NCBI GenBank assembly: GCA_012521755.1
Contig: JAAYLV010000116.1
Coordinates: forward strand, 1-32,728
Direction of reading: 5' to 3'
DNA: 32,728 bases
From: Bacillota bacterium
Lineage (GTDB): Bacteria > Bacillota > Limnochordia > JAAZLZ01
In this document: positions 24,197 through 32,086 of the stretch, piece by piece
How positions within the stretch are numbered: the first letter of the stretch is position 1
Layout of the letters: each line of letters begins with the position of its first letter
The notes under the pieces: generated by a model
What the model saw: the letters and a program-made list of their open reading frames with translations, nothing else
The model's database searches: none
What the model was told of the DNA's origin: nothing
Made by a program: the position numbers and the translations under genes

Positions 24197-24919
24197 ATGG
24201 GCAAGGGACTAATCCTCTGCCTGTCCATCCTGTTGCTCGCTTCTTGCCTGGCCGAAGGAGCAAGTGTGGGGGTCAGGCAAGGGAGAGACGCGGTTGAGGT
24301 ATGTGTCAATGATCTGGTTGTCCTCAGGGTGCGCAGGCCCCACGGCGGCTTTTCCCCTTTGGAGAGGGGACGGATCGTGGCCGGCCGCCTGGCGGAGGCT
24401 TTGGCCGGGGGCCTCAGTCCCGAACAGATCGCACCGGACATCATCGGCGGGCAGCATGTGGTGGCCATCGGCGGAAAGCTCATCATCACCGTTGATCAGG
24501 AGCACGCGCAAATCAACGACTGCCAGCCCTGGGAGCTGGCCTTGATTTGGGCCAACAACTTAAGGCGGGCCCTGGGGGCATCCCCCATCTCCTGGGCCAT
24601 GCCGGCCATGGCCCTGGGGCAGAACAGCTACATAGGGGTTGCCTCCTGGTATGGGGGGAGGTTCCACGGCCGGCGCACGGCGAGCGGCGAGGTATTCGAC
24701 CAAAACGAACTGAGCGCCGCCCACCGCAGCTGGCCCTTCGGCCTTAAAGTCCGGGTGACCAACCTTCACAATGGGGAGAGCGTTGTGGTCAAGATCAACG
24801 ATCGGGGGCCTTACGTTGAGGGCCGTTCCATCGACCTTTCCCGGGCGGCAGCCAGGGCTATTGGTTTGGTTGAGCGGGGGATCGGGCTGGTGAAGATGGA
24901 GTGGCTGGGCCGGGATTAA
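24197..24919 (+). CDS. RlpA-like double-psi beta-barrel protein
   Basis: 240 residues. A signal peptide with a cysteine near its end (LLLASCLAEG, a possible lipobox at C16) is followed by a 110-residue unassigned region (about 25-135) and a C-terminal RlpA/DPBB domain (about 144-235) with GVASWYGGRFHGRRTASGE, AAHRSWPFGLKVRVTN, NDRGPYVEGRSIDLSRAAA. RlpA proteins are peptidoglycan lytic transglycosylases acting on denuded strands. The SPOR domain usual in Proteobacteria is missing. The N-terminal region contains LSPEQIAPDIIGGQHVVAIG and is not familiar to me. The gene ends 7 nt before gltX. Confidence 0.85.
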   Translation: MGKGLILCLSILLLASCLAEGASVGVRQGRDAVEVCVNDLVVLRVRRPHGGFSPLERGRIVAGRLAEALAGGLSPEQIAPDIIGGQHVVAIGGKLIITVDQEHAQINDCQPWELALIWANNLRRALGASPISWAMPAMALGQNSYIGVASWYGGRFHGRRTASGEVFDQNELSAAHRSWPFGLKVRVTNLHNGESVVVKINDRGPYVEGRSIDLSRAAARAIGLVERGIGLVKMEWLGRD

Positions 24920-24926
24920 TCCCGAG

Positions 24927-26369
24927 ATGAAAGCTGGGGTGAAGCACTTGGGAAAGACTGTTAGGGTGCGCTTTGCACCAAGTCCAACTGGCTATCTGCA
25001 TATCGGCAATGTCCATACAGCCTTGTTCAACTGGCTGTTCGCCCGCCACTGCGGCGGGCAAGTGGTCCTGCGCATTGAGGATACGGATCGGGCAAGGTCC
25101 GAGGCCCACTATGAGGGGGCGATCGTGGAGGATCTGCGCTGGCTGGGCCTCGACTGGGACGAAGGGGTGGATGTTGGCGGACCCTACGGGCCCTACCGGC
25201 AGTCGGAGCGGCTGGCCATCTACCGGGATGCGGCCCAAAGGCTGCTCTCGGAGGGCTTCCTTTACGAGTGCTATTGCACCGATGAGGAGCTGGCAGAAGA
25301 TCGCAAGCGCTACCTCGATCAGGGGCTGATGCCCCGCTACTCAGGTCGGTGTCGGAACCTTTCCGACGAGGAGCGGCGGCGCCTGGCCGCCGAAGGGCGA
25401 AAACCGGCCCTCAGGTTCAAGGTCCCCGCGGGGGAGGAGATCGTCCTCCAGGATCTCATCCGGGGGGAGATCAGCTTTGCCACCGACAACATCGGCGATT
25501 TCATCGTCCTTCGCTCAAACGGCATGCCGGTTTACAACTTCTCCGTCACCGTCGATGATGCCCTGATGAAGATCACCCATATCATCCGGGGCGATGAGCA
25601 CATCTCCAACACTCCCCGGCAGATCCTCCTCTACCGGGCTTTAGGGGAGGAGGAGCCCCAATTTGCCCACATCGCCATGCTCCTGGGTCCCGACCGGAGC
25701 AAACTGAGCAAGCGCCACGGAGCGGCTTCCATCAGCGATTTTCGCCGGATGGGCTTTTTGCCGGAGGCCCTGGTCAACTACCTGGCCCTCCTCGGCTGGT
25801 CATCCCCGACGGGGGAGGAAATCATGCCCCTTGCAGCGATTAAAGCCCAGTTCACCCTAGATCGGGTGGCCAAGAGCCCGGCCACCTTCGACATTGCTAA
25901 GCTTCGCTGGATGAACGCCCAGTACATCAACAAGCTGTCGCCAAAGGAGATAGCCGAGCTTGCCCGGGCTTTTCTCCCCGCAGGCAAGGAAGACCTGCCC
26001 AAACTAGAGCAGGTCATGGCGGTGCTGCAAGATGAGCTTGAGGTCTTGGGGGATCTTTGGCCCCGGCTGCAGGTGTTCTATGAGCTGCCGGAAAAAGATG
26101 CCCAGGCGGCCAAGATCCTAAGCCGCCAGGAAGCGGACGCCATCTTGAGATCCTTCCAAGAGGTTCTCCAGGAAGGCCCGGCGGAGCTCTCGCCTGAAGA
26201 GGCCCACGCGCTCCTCCACGAACTGCCCTCTAAACTTAGCCTGGGGACGGGAAAGGTCCTCCGGACCATCCGGGCAGCCCTCACGGGGGCCGCATCGGGC
26301 CCTGAACTCATCCATATCATCGCTATCTTAGGCAGGGATGAATGTCTGCGGCGCCTCCGGCAGGCTTAG
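24927..26369 (+). CDS. gltX: glutamyl-tRNA synthetase
   Basis: A 480-residue class I synthetase. HIGH-type motif PSPTGYLHIGN (18-28), the IEDTDRARSE stretch (50-59), KMSKS-type KLSKR (259-263), and a C-terminal anticodon-binding helical domain. It charges tRNA-Glu, and in many Firmicutes also tRNA-Gln. The exact start is uncertain: the ATG at 24927 lacks a good ribosome binding site, and a GTG at 24939 or a TTG at 24948 is possible. The 3' end overlaps the convergent glycosyltransferase gene by 4 bp. Confidence 0.95.
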   Translation: MKAGVKHLGKTVRVRFAPSPTGYLHIGNVHTALFNWLFARHCGGQVVLRIEDTDRARSEAHYEGAIVEDLRWLGLDWDEGVDVGGPYGPYRQSERLAIYRDAAQRLLSEGFLYECYCTDEELAEDRKRYLDQGLMPRYSGRCRNLSDEERRRLAAEGRKPALRFKVPAGEEIVLQDLIRGEISFATDNIGDFIVLRSNGMPVYNFSVTVDDALMKITHIIRGDEHISNTPRQILLYRALGEEEPQFAHIAMLLGPDRSKLSKRHGAASISDFRRMGFLPEALVNYLALLGWSSPTGEEIMPLAAIKAQFTLDRVAKSPATFDIAKLRWMNAQYINKLSPKEIAELARAFLPAGKEDLPKLEQVMAVLQDELEVLGDLWPRLQVFYELPEKDAQAAKILSRQEADAILRSFQEVLQEGPAELSPEEAHALLHELPSKLSLGTGKVLRTIRAALTGAASGPELIHIIAILGRDECLRRLRQA

Positions 26370-27550
26370 GGACGGATCCGGCTCCGGCGGGGCCTGTTGG
26401 CATACTGATCGATTAGCTCCTGGTAATGGTCGACCAGGCGCTCGGCCATCCGGCGGGAGCTGAAGTCTTGGGCTTTGATCTTAGCCTGTTGGCCAAGCCG
26501 GGCCCGCAGGTCCGGATCGGCGAGGATCTGGTTTACCCGGTCGGCGAAGGCTTTAGGGTCCAGGGGCGTGATGTAGCCGTCGAGGCCCGATGTCACCGTG
26601 TCATTGTTGGCCGGCGCATCGACGGCGACGACGGGCAGCTCGCCGGCCATGGCTTCCGCCAGGACCAGGCCCTGGGTTTCGGTGACGGAGGGGAAGACGA
26701 ACACGTCCGCGCCCAGGTAGCAGTTGATCACCTCTTCATGGGGGAGGCTGCCGGTGAAGATCACCTGCCCGGTCAAGTTCCTCTCTCGCACCATCCCTTC
26801 CAGTTCGGAGCGGTAGGGTCCATCGCCGACGATGACCAAAACCGCGGGGGACTCGATGAGGGGCAGCACGTCCCACAGGAAGGCGACGTTCTTCTCTTTG
26901 CCGAGCCGCCCGACAAACAGCAGGATCCGCTTGTCCTCCGGGATGGGGAAGTTTTTCCGCAGCCAGGTTCCATCGCCGCTTTGGTACTTGCCGATGGGGA
27001 TCCCGGTGGGGAGGACCGCGGTCGGCCGGGTGAGCTCATAGGTTGTCTTGAGCCATTCCTCCAGGGATGGGGAAGGGGCGATGATCAAGTCACATTTTTC
27101 ACAGTAAGCATTCAAGAAGCGGATGGTGAATCTTTTGATCACCGGCGTTGCCATCGGTACGTAATGGACGTACTCGGGGTAGAGGGTATGATGGGTGAAC
27201 ACCAGGGGCAGTTGATGGCGTCTTGCCACCCTGGCGGCAAGTTGTCCCATCAAAAAGGGCGAATGGCTGTGGATGATGTCAAGTCCTAATCGCCGCACCA
27301 GCTGGTTGGTCCGGGGCGACAAGGGCACCGGCAGCACAAAACCGGGGTAGGTGGGGGCCGGTATGGAAAAATAACGGAAGACCGGCACTTTCCTCCCCGG
27401 TGATGGATTTTTCAGCGAGCGGTTGTAGGCCGGAGCAAAAACGTAGATCTGGTGGCCTAGATCCAGCAGTTCGGCGGTAAAAGTATTGATCGAACGCACA
27501 ACACCGCTGATGTAAGGTTCATAACTATCCGTGAAGATGCCAATGCGCAT
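26366..27550 (-). CDS. GT4 family glycosyltransferase, diacylglycerol glucosyltransferase-like
   Basis: 394 residues with a GT-B fold. The N-terminus, MRIGIFTDSYEPYISGVVRSI, and HSHSPFLMGQLA are typical of the group containing alpha-monoglucosyl-diacylglycerol synthase. The donor-binding half has LLFVGRLGKEKN and the E-x7-E motif (ETQGLVLAEAMAGELPVV). It likely builds glycolipid or lipoteichoic-acid anchors at the cytoplasmic membrane face, though the acceptor cannot be read from the sequence. The ATG has AGGAGA 8 nt upstream. A ypiB-like gene lies 77 nt upstream on the same strand and may be co-transcribed. Confidence 0.88.
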   Translation of the reverse strand: MRIGIFTDSYEPYISGVVRSINTFTAELLDLGHQIYVFAPAYNRSLKNPSPGRKVPVFRYFSIPAPTYPGFVLPVPLSPRTNQLVRRLGLDIIHSHSPFLMGQLAARVARRHQLPLVFTHHTLYPEYVHYVPMATPVIKRFTIRFLNAYCEKCDLIIAPSPSLEEWLKTTYELTRPTAVLPTGIPIGKYQSGDGTWLRKNFPIPEDKRILLFVGRLGKEKNVAFLWDVLPLIESPAVLVIVGDGPYRSELEGMVRERNLTGQVIFTGSLPHEEVINCYLGADVFVFPSVTETQGLVLAEAMAGELPVVAVDAPANNDTVTSGLDGYITPLDPKAFADRVNQILADPDLRARLGQQAKIKAQDFSSRRMAERLVDHYQELIDQYANRPRRSRIRP

Positions 27551-27627
27551 GTGCGCGCTCTCCTATTCTCTATCAGAAATTGGTTGACTATATCTTCTCA
27601 GCTTCCCCTGGGAATTCCTGCCTGCCT

Positions 27628-28179
27628 TCAAGGATTGGGGCTAGGCAGGTGCTCCTTCAGGAGCCTGACGAGATGGAAAAACTCCTCCCGATCTTGTTGA
27701 TCTAAGGCTTTGTCGATCCGGTAATACAAATGGGCCGTCTGGGCTTGCAGGATCAGCTCATCGAGCCATGGAGCTTCCAAACCCTGGTTTTCGACAGGTA
27801 AAGGCAGTTGGCTGAATTCCACGGGTTGTAGCACCACCTTGTTGTATTCCGGCGAAGACTCCCATTCATGGAAAAGGAGCGACACGAACACATCCGTTGC
27901 GGGGTTGGCCTGCAAGTAAGCTAGGGCCTCCCCTGGCCGGATTGTCTCCTTCCCCTCATACCGGAAGAGGAAGGCGGGGCCTTCACAGCAGATGGTGGAT
28001 ACCACCATGCCCACCGGCAGGCCGGTTGTGTCGTGGACGAAGTGCACCCTGGCTAGGCGCTCGGGATCCGTCAAGAGATACTCGAATATGGAATAAACGG
28101 CTTCGGACTGTAGACGGTGATTGCGCAAAAACCAGAGGATGAACTTCTGCTTTTCCTGCGTATTAACCGTTTTTGCCAC
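27628..28179 (-). CDS. YpiB-like (UPF0302) protein with IDEAL domain
   Basis: 183 residues. The N-terminal UPF0302 part includes EKQKFILWFLRNHRLQSEAVYSIFEYLL, VHFVHDTTGLPVGMVVSTICC and a VFVSLLFHEW...SPEYNKVV segment, and the C-terminal stretch YYRIDKALDQQDREEFFHLV (about 150-169) matches the short IDEAL domain. In Bacillus, YpiB is a small protein of unclear role linked to the qcrA/ypiA region. The start is the GTG at 28179 with GGAGGAGG eight bases upstream, preferred over the in-frame GTG at 28197, which overlaps that site. Confidence 0.75.
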   Translation of the reverse strand: MAKTVNTQEKQKFILWFLRNHRLQSEAVYSIFEYLLTDPERLARVHFVHDTTGLPVGMVVSTICCEGPAFLFRYEGKETIRPGEALAYLQANPATDVFVSLLFHEWESSPEYNKVVLQPVEFSQLPLPVENQGLEAPWLDELILQAQTAHLYYRIDKALDQQDREEFFHLVRLLKEHLPSPNP

Positions 28180-28331
28180 CGTTTTCGCCTCCTCCACCGG
28201 TTAAATTCTCTGGTCTTAAACTGTATTTCTTCCCCCTCGCATAAATGCCTCTTAGAAATTCCTGACTGCGAAGGAACAAAGCTGCCGTCGGCGAAGCTAC
28301 CATAAGCAGGCCACTGGAGGTGGAGGTTTGG

Positions 28332-28703
28332 ATGTTTGAAGTACTGAGGGGATTTGCCATCCTCAGCCTGGCCCAGCTGCTAGGCGAGGTGCTGCGGAGG
28401 GTGCTGGGAATACCTATTCCAGGCAACGTGCTCGGCTTTGGTCTGTTGGCTGTGGCCCTGTTTGCCGGCATCATCGACGTGGAGAATGTGGCCGGGGCTG
28501 CTAAACTCCTCCTTGACCATTTGACCCTGTTGTTCGCACCAGTGATCGTCGGGATCGTTCTCTACAAGGAATTCTTTCGCACCCAATGGCTGCCGATGAC
28601 ATCCGCTATCCTCGTCAGCACGGCCATTACTCTGGTCCTGGTGGGCAAGTTGGTGGACTCTTACCTGGGAGGGGGCAGCCGTCATGAAATCCCTCGCCGC
28701 TAA
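28332..28703 (+). CDS. lrgA: LrgA/CidA family holin-like protein
   Basis: 123 residues, hydrophobic throughout, with four transmembrane segments. Features are LAQLLGEVLRRVLGIPIPGNVLGFGLL (about 13-39), where the IPGNVLG motif is the family signature, and LLFAPVIVGIV. LrgA with LrgB modulates murein hydrolase activity and, in some Firmicutes, pyruvate transport. The ATG has GTGGAGGT 5 nt upstream; a GTG at 28320 is less likely. It overlaps lrgB by 20 nt. The 152-bp region divergent from the ypiB-like gene shows no clear promoter pair. Confidence 0.9.
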   Translation: MFEVLRGFAILSLAQLLGEVLRRVLGIPIPGNVLGFGLLAVALFAGIIDVENVAGAAKLLLDHLTLLFAPVIVGIVLYKEFFRTQWLPMTSAILVSTAITLVLVGKLVDSYLGGGSRHEIPRR

Positions 28704-29382
28704 CCCCCTGTTTGGGTTTACGTTGACCGTCGGCTGCTTTTATCTAGCCGCCCTTCTATATTCTAAATTTCGCTCTCCCCTGGCAAATCCCTTGTTGGTA
28801 AGCTCCATAATTATCATATTGGTCTTGGAGCAGACTGGCATAGACTACCACGACTACAATCAGGGGGGGCAGATCCTCACCTTTTTCCTGGGACCGGCCA
28901 CCGTCGCTTTGGCCGTCCCCTTGTACAACAACCGGAGGTTCCTGCGGGGACGTCTGCTTCCCCTGCTCTTGATCATCAGCCTGGGCGCCTTTGCCGCCAT
29001 GGCCTCCGCGGCTTTGACGGCCCACTTCCTGGGGGCGGACCGGCAGGTGGTGCTATCCTTGATCCCCAAATCGGTCACCACTCCCATCGCGGTTGAGGTG
29101 GCGGCCATGATCGGGGGCATCCCGGAGCTCGCGGGGGTCTTCGTCATTATCACCGGGCTGCTGGGGGCCCTTTGGGGGCCAAGGCTCCTGCGATGGTGCA
29201 AAGTGAAATCGCCCCTGGCCATGGGGGTTGCCATCGGCACCGCTGCCCACGGGATCGGCACGGCCAGGGCCCTGGAAGAAGGGGAGCTTCCTGGGGGCGC
29301 AAGCGGCCTTGCCATGGGAATTGCAGGCCTCGTCACCCCGGCCCTGGCGGCAGTTTTCCTCAGGCTCTTTCGCGGGAATTAG
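28684..29382 (+). CDS. lrgB: LrgB family membrane protein
   Basis: 232 residues with about six transmembrane segments. Family motifs are LANPLLVSSIIII (near 31-43), FLGPATVALAVPLYNN (about 68-83), IPKSVTTPIAVEVAAMIGG and AAHGIGTARALEEGELPGGASGLAMG near the end. It is the partner of LrgA, translated from within the end of lrgA. Pyruvate export/import is a recognised function of related PftAB, which is noteworthy next to oxoacid:ferredoxin oxidoreductase genes. Confidence 0.93.
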   Translation: MKSLAANPLFGFTLTVGCFYLAALLYSKFRSPLANPLLVSSIIIILVLEQTGIDYHDYNQGGQILTFFLGPATVALAVPLYNNRRFLRGRLLPLLLIISLGAFAAMASAALTAHFLGADRQVVLSLIPKSVTTPIAVEVAAMIGGIPELAGVFVIITGLLGALWGPRLLRWCKVKSPLAMGVAIGTAAHGIGTARALEEGELPGGASGLAMGIAGLVTPALAAVFLRLFRGN

Positions 29383-29397
29383 CCGGGCTTTCCCGGC
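29382..29397 (+). terminator. short GC hairpin at end of lrgB, weak or no terminator
   Basis: GCCGGG (29382-29387), loop CTTT, CCCGGC (29392-29397), starting at the last base of the stop codon. No T tract follows, so it may only pause or protect the transcript before the ferredoxin gene. Confidence 0.35.
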
Positions 29398-29406
29398 GCA
29401 CACTAA

Positions 29407-29616
<210 letters not shown>

Positions 29617-29623
29617 GAGGAGA

Positions 29624-29648
29624 AAGGGGCGGCCTCCCGCCGCCCCTT
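29624..29648. terminator. bidirectional terminator hairpin
   Basis: GGGGCGGC (29626-29633), loop CTCCC, GCCGCCCC (29639-29646), extended by AA/TT. It stands between the ferredoxin gene and a convergent small gene whose stop codon touches the stem. On the minus strand it is followed by a T/C-rich tract. Confidence 0.7.
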
Positions 29649-29871
29649 AGAACCTCTTGCGAGCCCGCCTGCTGGTCTTTCTGAGCCTGCGGGGGAAATA
29701 CTGGGCGCCCAACTCTTCCGCGATCTCCTCCATCCGCCTTGCCCGCTCCAGCTGAAAGTCGTGCATGCTCCAACCCATCAAGTGGGGCAGCTGCGCCCCA
29801 TCTTCCAGGTCGAAACTCATCACGGCAAAATCCCGAATATCTTCCTTGCGCGCTTTCTCCTTTTCACTCAT
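29647..29871 (-). CDS. small hypothetical protein
   Basis: 74 residues, highly charged, with a basic C-terminus (PRRLRKTSRRARKRF) and the central stretch MSFDLEDGAQLPHLMGW. It has a GGAGGGTGATTCG ribosome binding site and ends in a terminator hairpin, which supports a real gene. I do not recognise a family. The basic tail might bind nucleic acid. It is convergent to the ferredoxin gene and divergent from the por genes. Confidence 0.6.
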   Translation of the reverse strand: MSEKEKARKEDIRDFAVMSFDLEDGAQLPHLMGWSMHDFQLERARRMEEIAEELGAQYFPRRLRKTSRRARKRF

Positions 29872-29993
29872 CGAATCACCCTCCTTAGGGGTAGTCTGCC
29901 CGGGAGGGAGGGGTCCCCGAGGAGGAAAATCCTTGCAAGCGCATGGGGGATTCTTCCCCGGTTATGCTAATGGGGAAGAGAGGAGGCGCGCAT

Positions 29994-30413
29994 TTGGTCA
30001 AGGATACGAATGTAACCAGGGAGGTCATGGAAGAGGATCGGCCCCAAAAGGGAGGGCCCGGCTGGCGGGATCTGCCTGTGGGGGCGGTGATCGCCGGCGG
30101 CGCCAACTCCGCCAAATTCGAGACGGGGGATTGGCGGACCCTAAAGCCGGTGCACCTGCCGGACCGGTGCATCCACTGTCTCTTATGCTGGGTTTTCTGC
30201 CCCGACATGGCGGTGATCGTGGAAGAGGGCCGGGTAGTTGGCTTTGATTACAAACACTGCAAAGGCTGCGGGATCTGCGCGAAGGAATGCCCGAGCAAAG
30301 TCAATGCCATCGACATGGTGCCCGAGGGAGCAGATGATGCAGAGAGGAGCGCGGTGAGCGAATACCAGGGAAAGGAGGATCCCGTTGACGACGCTAAAGG
30401 AACTGGAAACTAA
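29994..30413 (+). CDS. porD: 2-oxoacid:ferredoxin oxidoreductase delta subunit (PorD-like)
   Basis: 139 residues. Two [4Fe-4S] motifs are present: C59-x2-C62-x2-C65-x3-C69-P and C89-x2-C92-x2-C95-x3-C99-P. The segment GWRDLPVGAVIAGGANSAKFETGDWRTLKPV is typical of PorD/VorD. The start is a TTG at 29994, with AGGAGG seven bases upstream; the open frame extends 17 codons further without a ribosome binding site. The C-terminal tail after the second motif (about 30 residues) overlaps the start of porB by 29 nt. No alpha or gamma subunit gene is adjacent, which is unusual. Confidence 0.9.
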   Translation: MVKDTNVTREVMEEDRPQKGGPGWRDLPVGAVIAGGANSAKFETGDWRTLKPVHLPDRCIHCLLCWVFCPDMAVIVEEGRVVGFDYKHCKGCGICAKECPSKVNAIDMVPEGADDAERSAVSEYQGKEDPVDDAKGTGN

Positions 30414-31305
30414 AGGGGAGCTATTCAGCGCCGGGCACCGGGCCTGCGCGGGGTGCGGCTTTCCCCAAACGGTGCGCCTTGTCCTCAAGGCTGCCGAAAG
30501 GCCCGTGGTCGCCGCCGTCGCCACCGGCTGCTTAGAGGTCACCTCCACCATCTACCCCTACACCTCATGGGGATGTTCTTTCATCCATAATGCCTTTGAA
30601 AATGCCGCAGCCACCATCAGCGGGGTGGAGGCCGCCTACCGGGCGCTAAAGCGCAAGGGCATGGAGGGCGAGTTTGATTTCATCGCCTTCGGGGGCGATG
30701 GGGGTACCTACGATATCGGCTTCCAGTCATTATCGGGGGCGATGGAGAGGGGCCACAACATCCTTTATGTGTGCTACGACAATCAGGCTTATGCCAACAC
30801 AGGGATCCAACGCTCGGGGGCTACCCCCAGGGGGGCCAGCACCACCACCACCCCTGCGGGCCGGGCCCTCGACGGCAAGCCCCAGGCCAGAAAGGACCTG
30901 ACCGCGATCATGGCGGCCCACAACATCCCCTACGTGGCCCAGGCTGCGGTGGCCCATTGGAAGGACCTGGTCACTAAAGTGCAAAAGGCCCTCGCGGTGG
31001 ATGGGCCTGCTTTCATCAATGTCCTCGCTCCCTGCCGCCTCAGCTGGGCCATCCCGCCGGAGGACACCATCGATGTGGTCCGCCATGCGGTGGACTGCTG
31101 CTTCTGGCCCCTATACGAGGTGGAAGAGGGCAGGTGGCGCCTCACCTACCGGCCCCGGGAGCGGAAAAGCTATGTCGATTGGCTGCGCCGGCAGGGACGG
31201 TTCCGGCACCTTTTCCAGCCTGGGCGGGAAGAGCTGCTGAAGGAACTGGAGCGGGAGGTGGAAGAGCGCTGGCAGGCTCTCCTTGCCCGAACTCAGTCCG
31301 CGTAG
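30385..31305 (+). CDS. porB: 2-oxoacid (pyruvate):ferredoxin oxidoreductase beta subunit
   Basis: 306 residues, the TPP-binding subunit. Cluster cysteines C21, C24, C49 and C217 are present, and the TPP motif runs from GGDGG (103-107) to N133. The TYDIGFQSLSGAMERGHN and NTGIQRSGATPRGA segments match PorB of pyruvate:ferredoxin oxidoreductases. It decarboxylates a 2-oxoacid with CoA and passes electrons via PorD to ferredoxin. The start is a TTG with AAAGGAGG six bases upstream, overlapping porD. The 3' end overlaps the convergent iclR gene by 13 bp. Substrate identity (pyruvate, 2-oxoisovalerate and others) would depend on the missing alpha subunit. Confidence 0.93.
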   Translation: MTTLKELETKGELFSAGHRACAGCGFPQTVRLVLKAAERPVVAAVATGCLEVTSTIYPYTSWGCSFIHNAFENAAATISGVEAAYRALKRKGMEGEFDFIAFGGDGGTYDIGFQSLSGAMERGHNILYVCYDNQAYANTGIQRSGATPRGASTTTTPAGRALDGKPQARKDLTAIMAAHNIPYVAQAAVAHWKDLVTKVQKALAVDGPAFINVLAPCRLSWAIPPEDTIDVVRHAVDCCFWPLYEVEEGRWRLTYRPRERKSYVDWLRRQGRFRHLFQPGREELLKELEREVEERWQALLARTQSA

Positions 31306-32072
31306 CCCATTTGCTTGGAGATGTCCCTCGCGCACTCCCGCACCAGGGCGATCAAACGGGGCAGGTTCTCGACGGAAAAGCGGCTGACAGGTCCTGAAAT
31401 GCTCAATGCCGCGATCACCCGCTGGGTATGGTCATAGAGGGGAGCCGCTACGCAGCGGGCCCCCTCCTCACATTCCTCATCATCCAGAGAATAGCCTAAG
31501 CGGCGGATTTCCTGGAGCTGGGCGGAAAGCTCATCGAAGGCAGTGATCGTCTGGGGAGTCAAGGCAGCCATGCCGTGCTCCTTGAGGATGGCCTCCACAT
31601 CTGCGGGGGCTAGATGGGCCAACAGCATCTTCCCCGCCGCGGTGGCGTGGGCCGGGGCCCGCTTGCCGATCCGGGAGAAAAGACGCAGGGAAGCTCCCCC
31701 TTCCGCCTTGTCGATGTAGACCACCTCCCCATCGTCGAGGACGCAGATATTGACCGTTTCATCCGATTCCTCCGCCAGCTTTTCCATGAAGGGCCTGGCT
31801 ATCCGCCGCAGGTCTAGCTGCTGCAGCAGGGCATTGGCCAACTGGAGGCACTTAAGGCCCAGCCGATACTTATCCGTCTCCGGGTTCTGCTCCACGTATC
31901 CGCAGTACATGGCCGTCGTCGCGAGGCGGTGGGCGGTGCTGATGTGGACCCCCAGCCGTTGACTGATCTGGGTCAGGGACATTTCCGCCCCCTCCTCGGC
32001 CAGGATATCGAGCAAATTCAAGACTCTCTCTGCCGACTGGATGGCAGCGGCGGGCTTTTTCCTCCGAGCCAT
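31293..32072 (-). CDS. IclR family transcription regulator
   Basis: 259 residues. An N-terminal winged helix-turn-helix (about 10-75, AERVLNLLDILAEEGAEMSLTQISQRLGVHISTAHRL) is followed by the IclR effector-binding domain (about 90-255, with GKRAPAHATAAGKMLLA and CVAAPLYDHTQRVIAALSISGP). It lies 14 nt after, and in the same direction as, a glyoxylate carboligase-like gene. IclR-type AllR controls gcl in enterobacteria with glyoxylate and allantoin as effectors, so a glyoxylate or glycolate response is a reasonable inference. Confidence 0.93.
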   Translation of the reverse strand: MARRKKPAAAIQSAERVLNLLDILAEEGAEMSLTQISQRLGVHISTAHRLATTAMYCGYVEQNPETDKYRLGLKCLQLANALLQQLDLRRIARPFMEKLAEESDETVNICVLDDGEVVYIDKAEGGASLRLFSRIGKRAPAHATAAGKMLLAHLAPADVEAILKEHGMAALTPQTITAFDELSAQLQEIRRLGYSLDDEECEEGARCVAAPLYDHTQRVIAALSISGPVSRFSVENLPRLIALVRECARDISKQMGYAD

Positions 32073-32086
32073 ACCCCATCTCCTTC

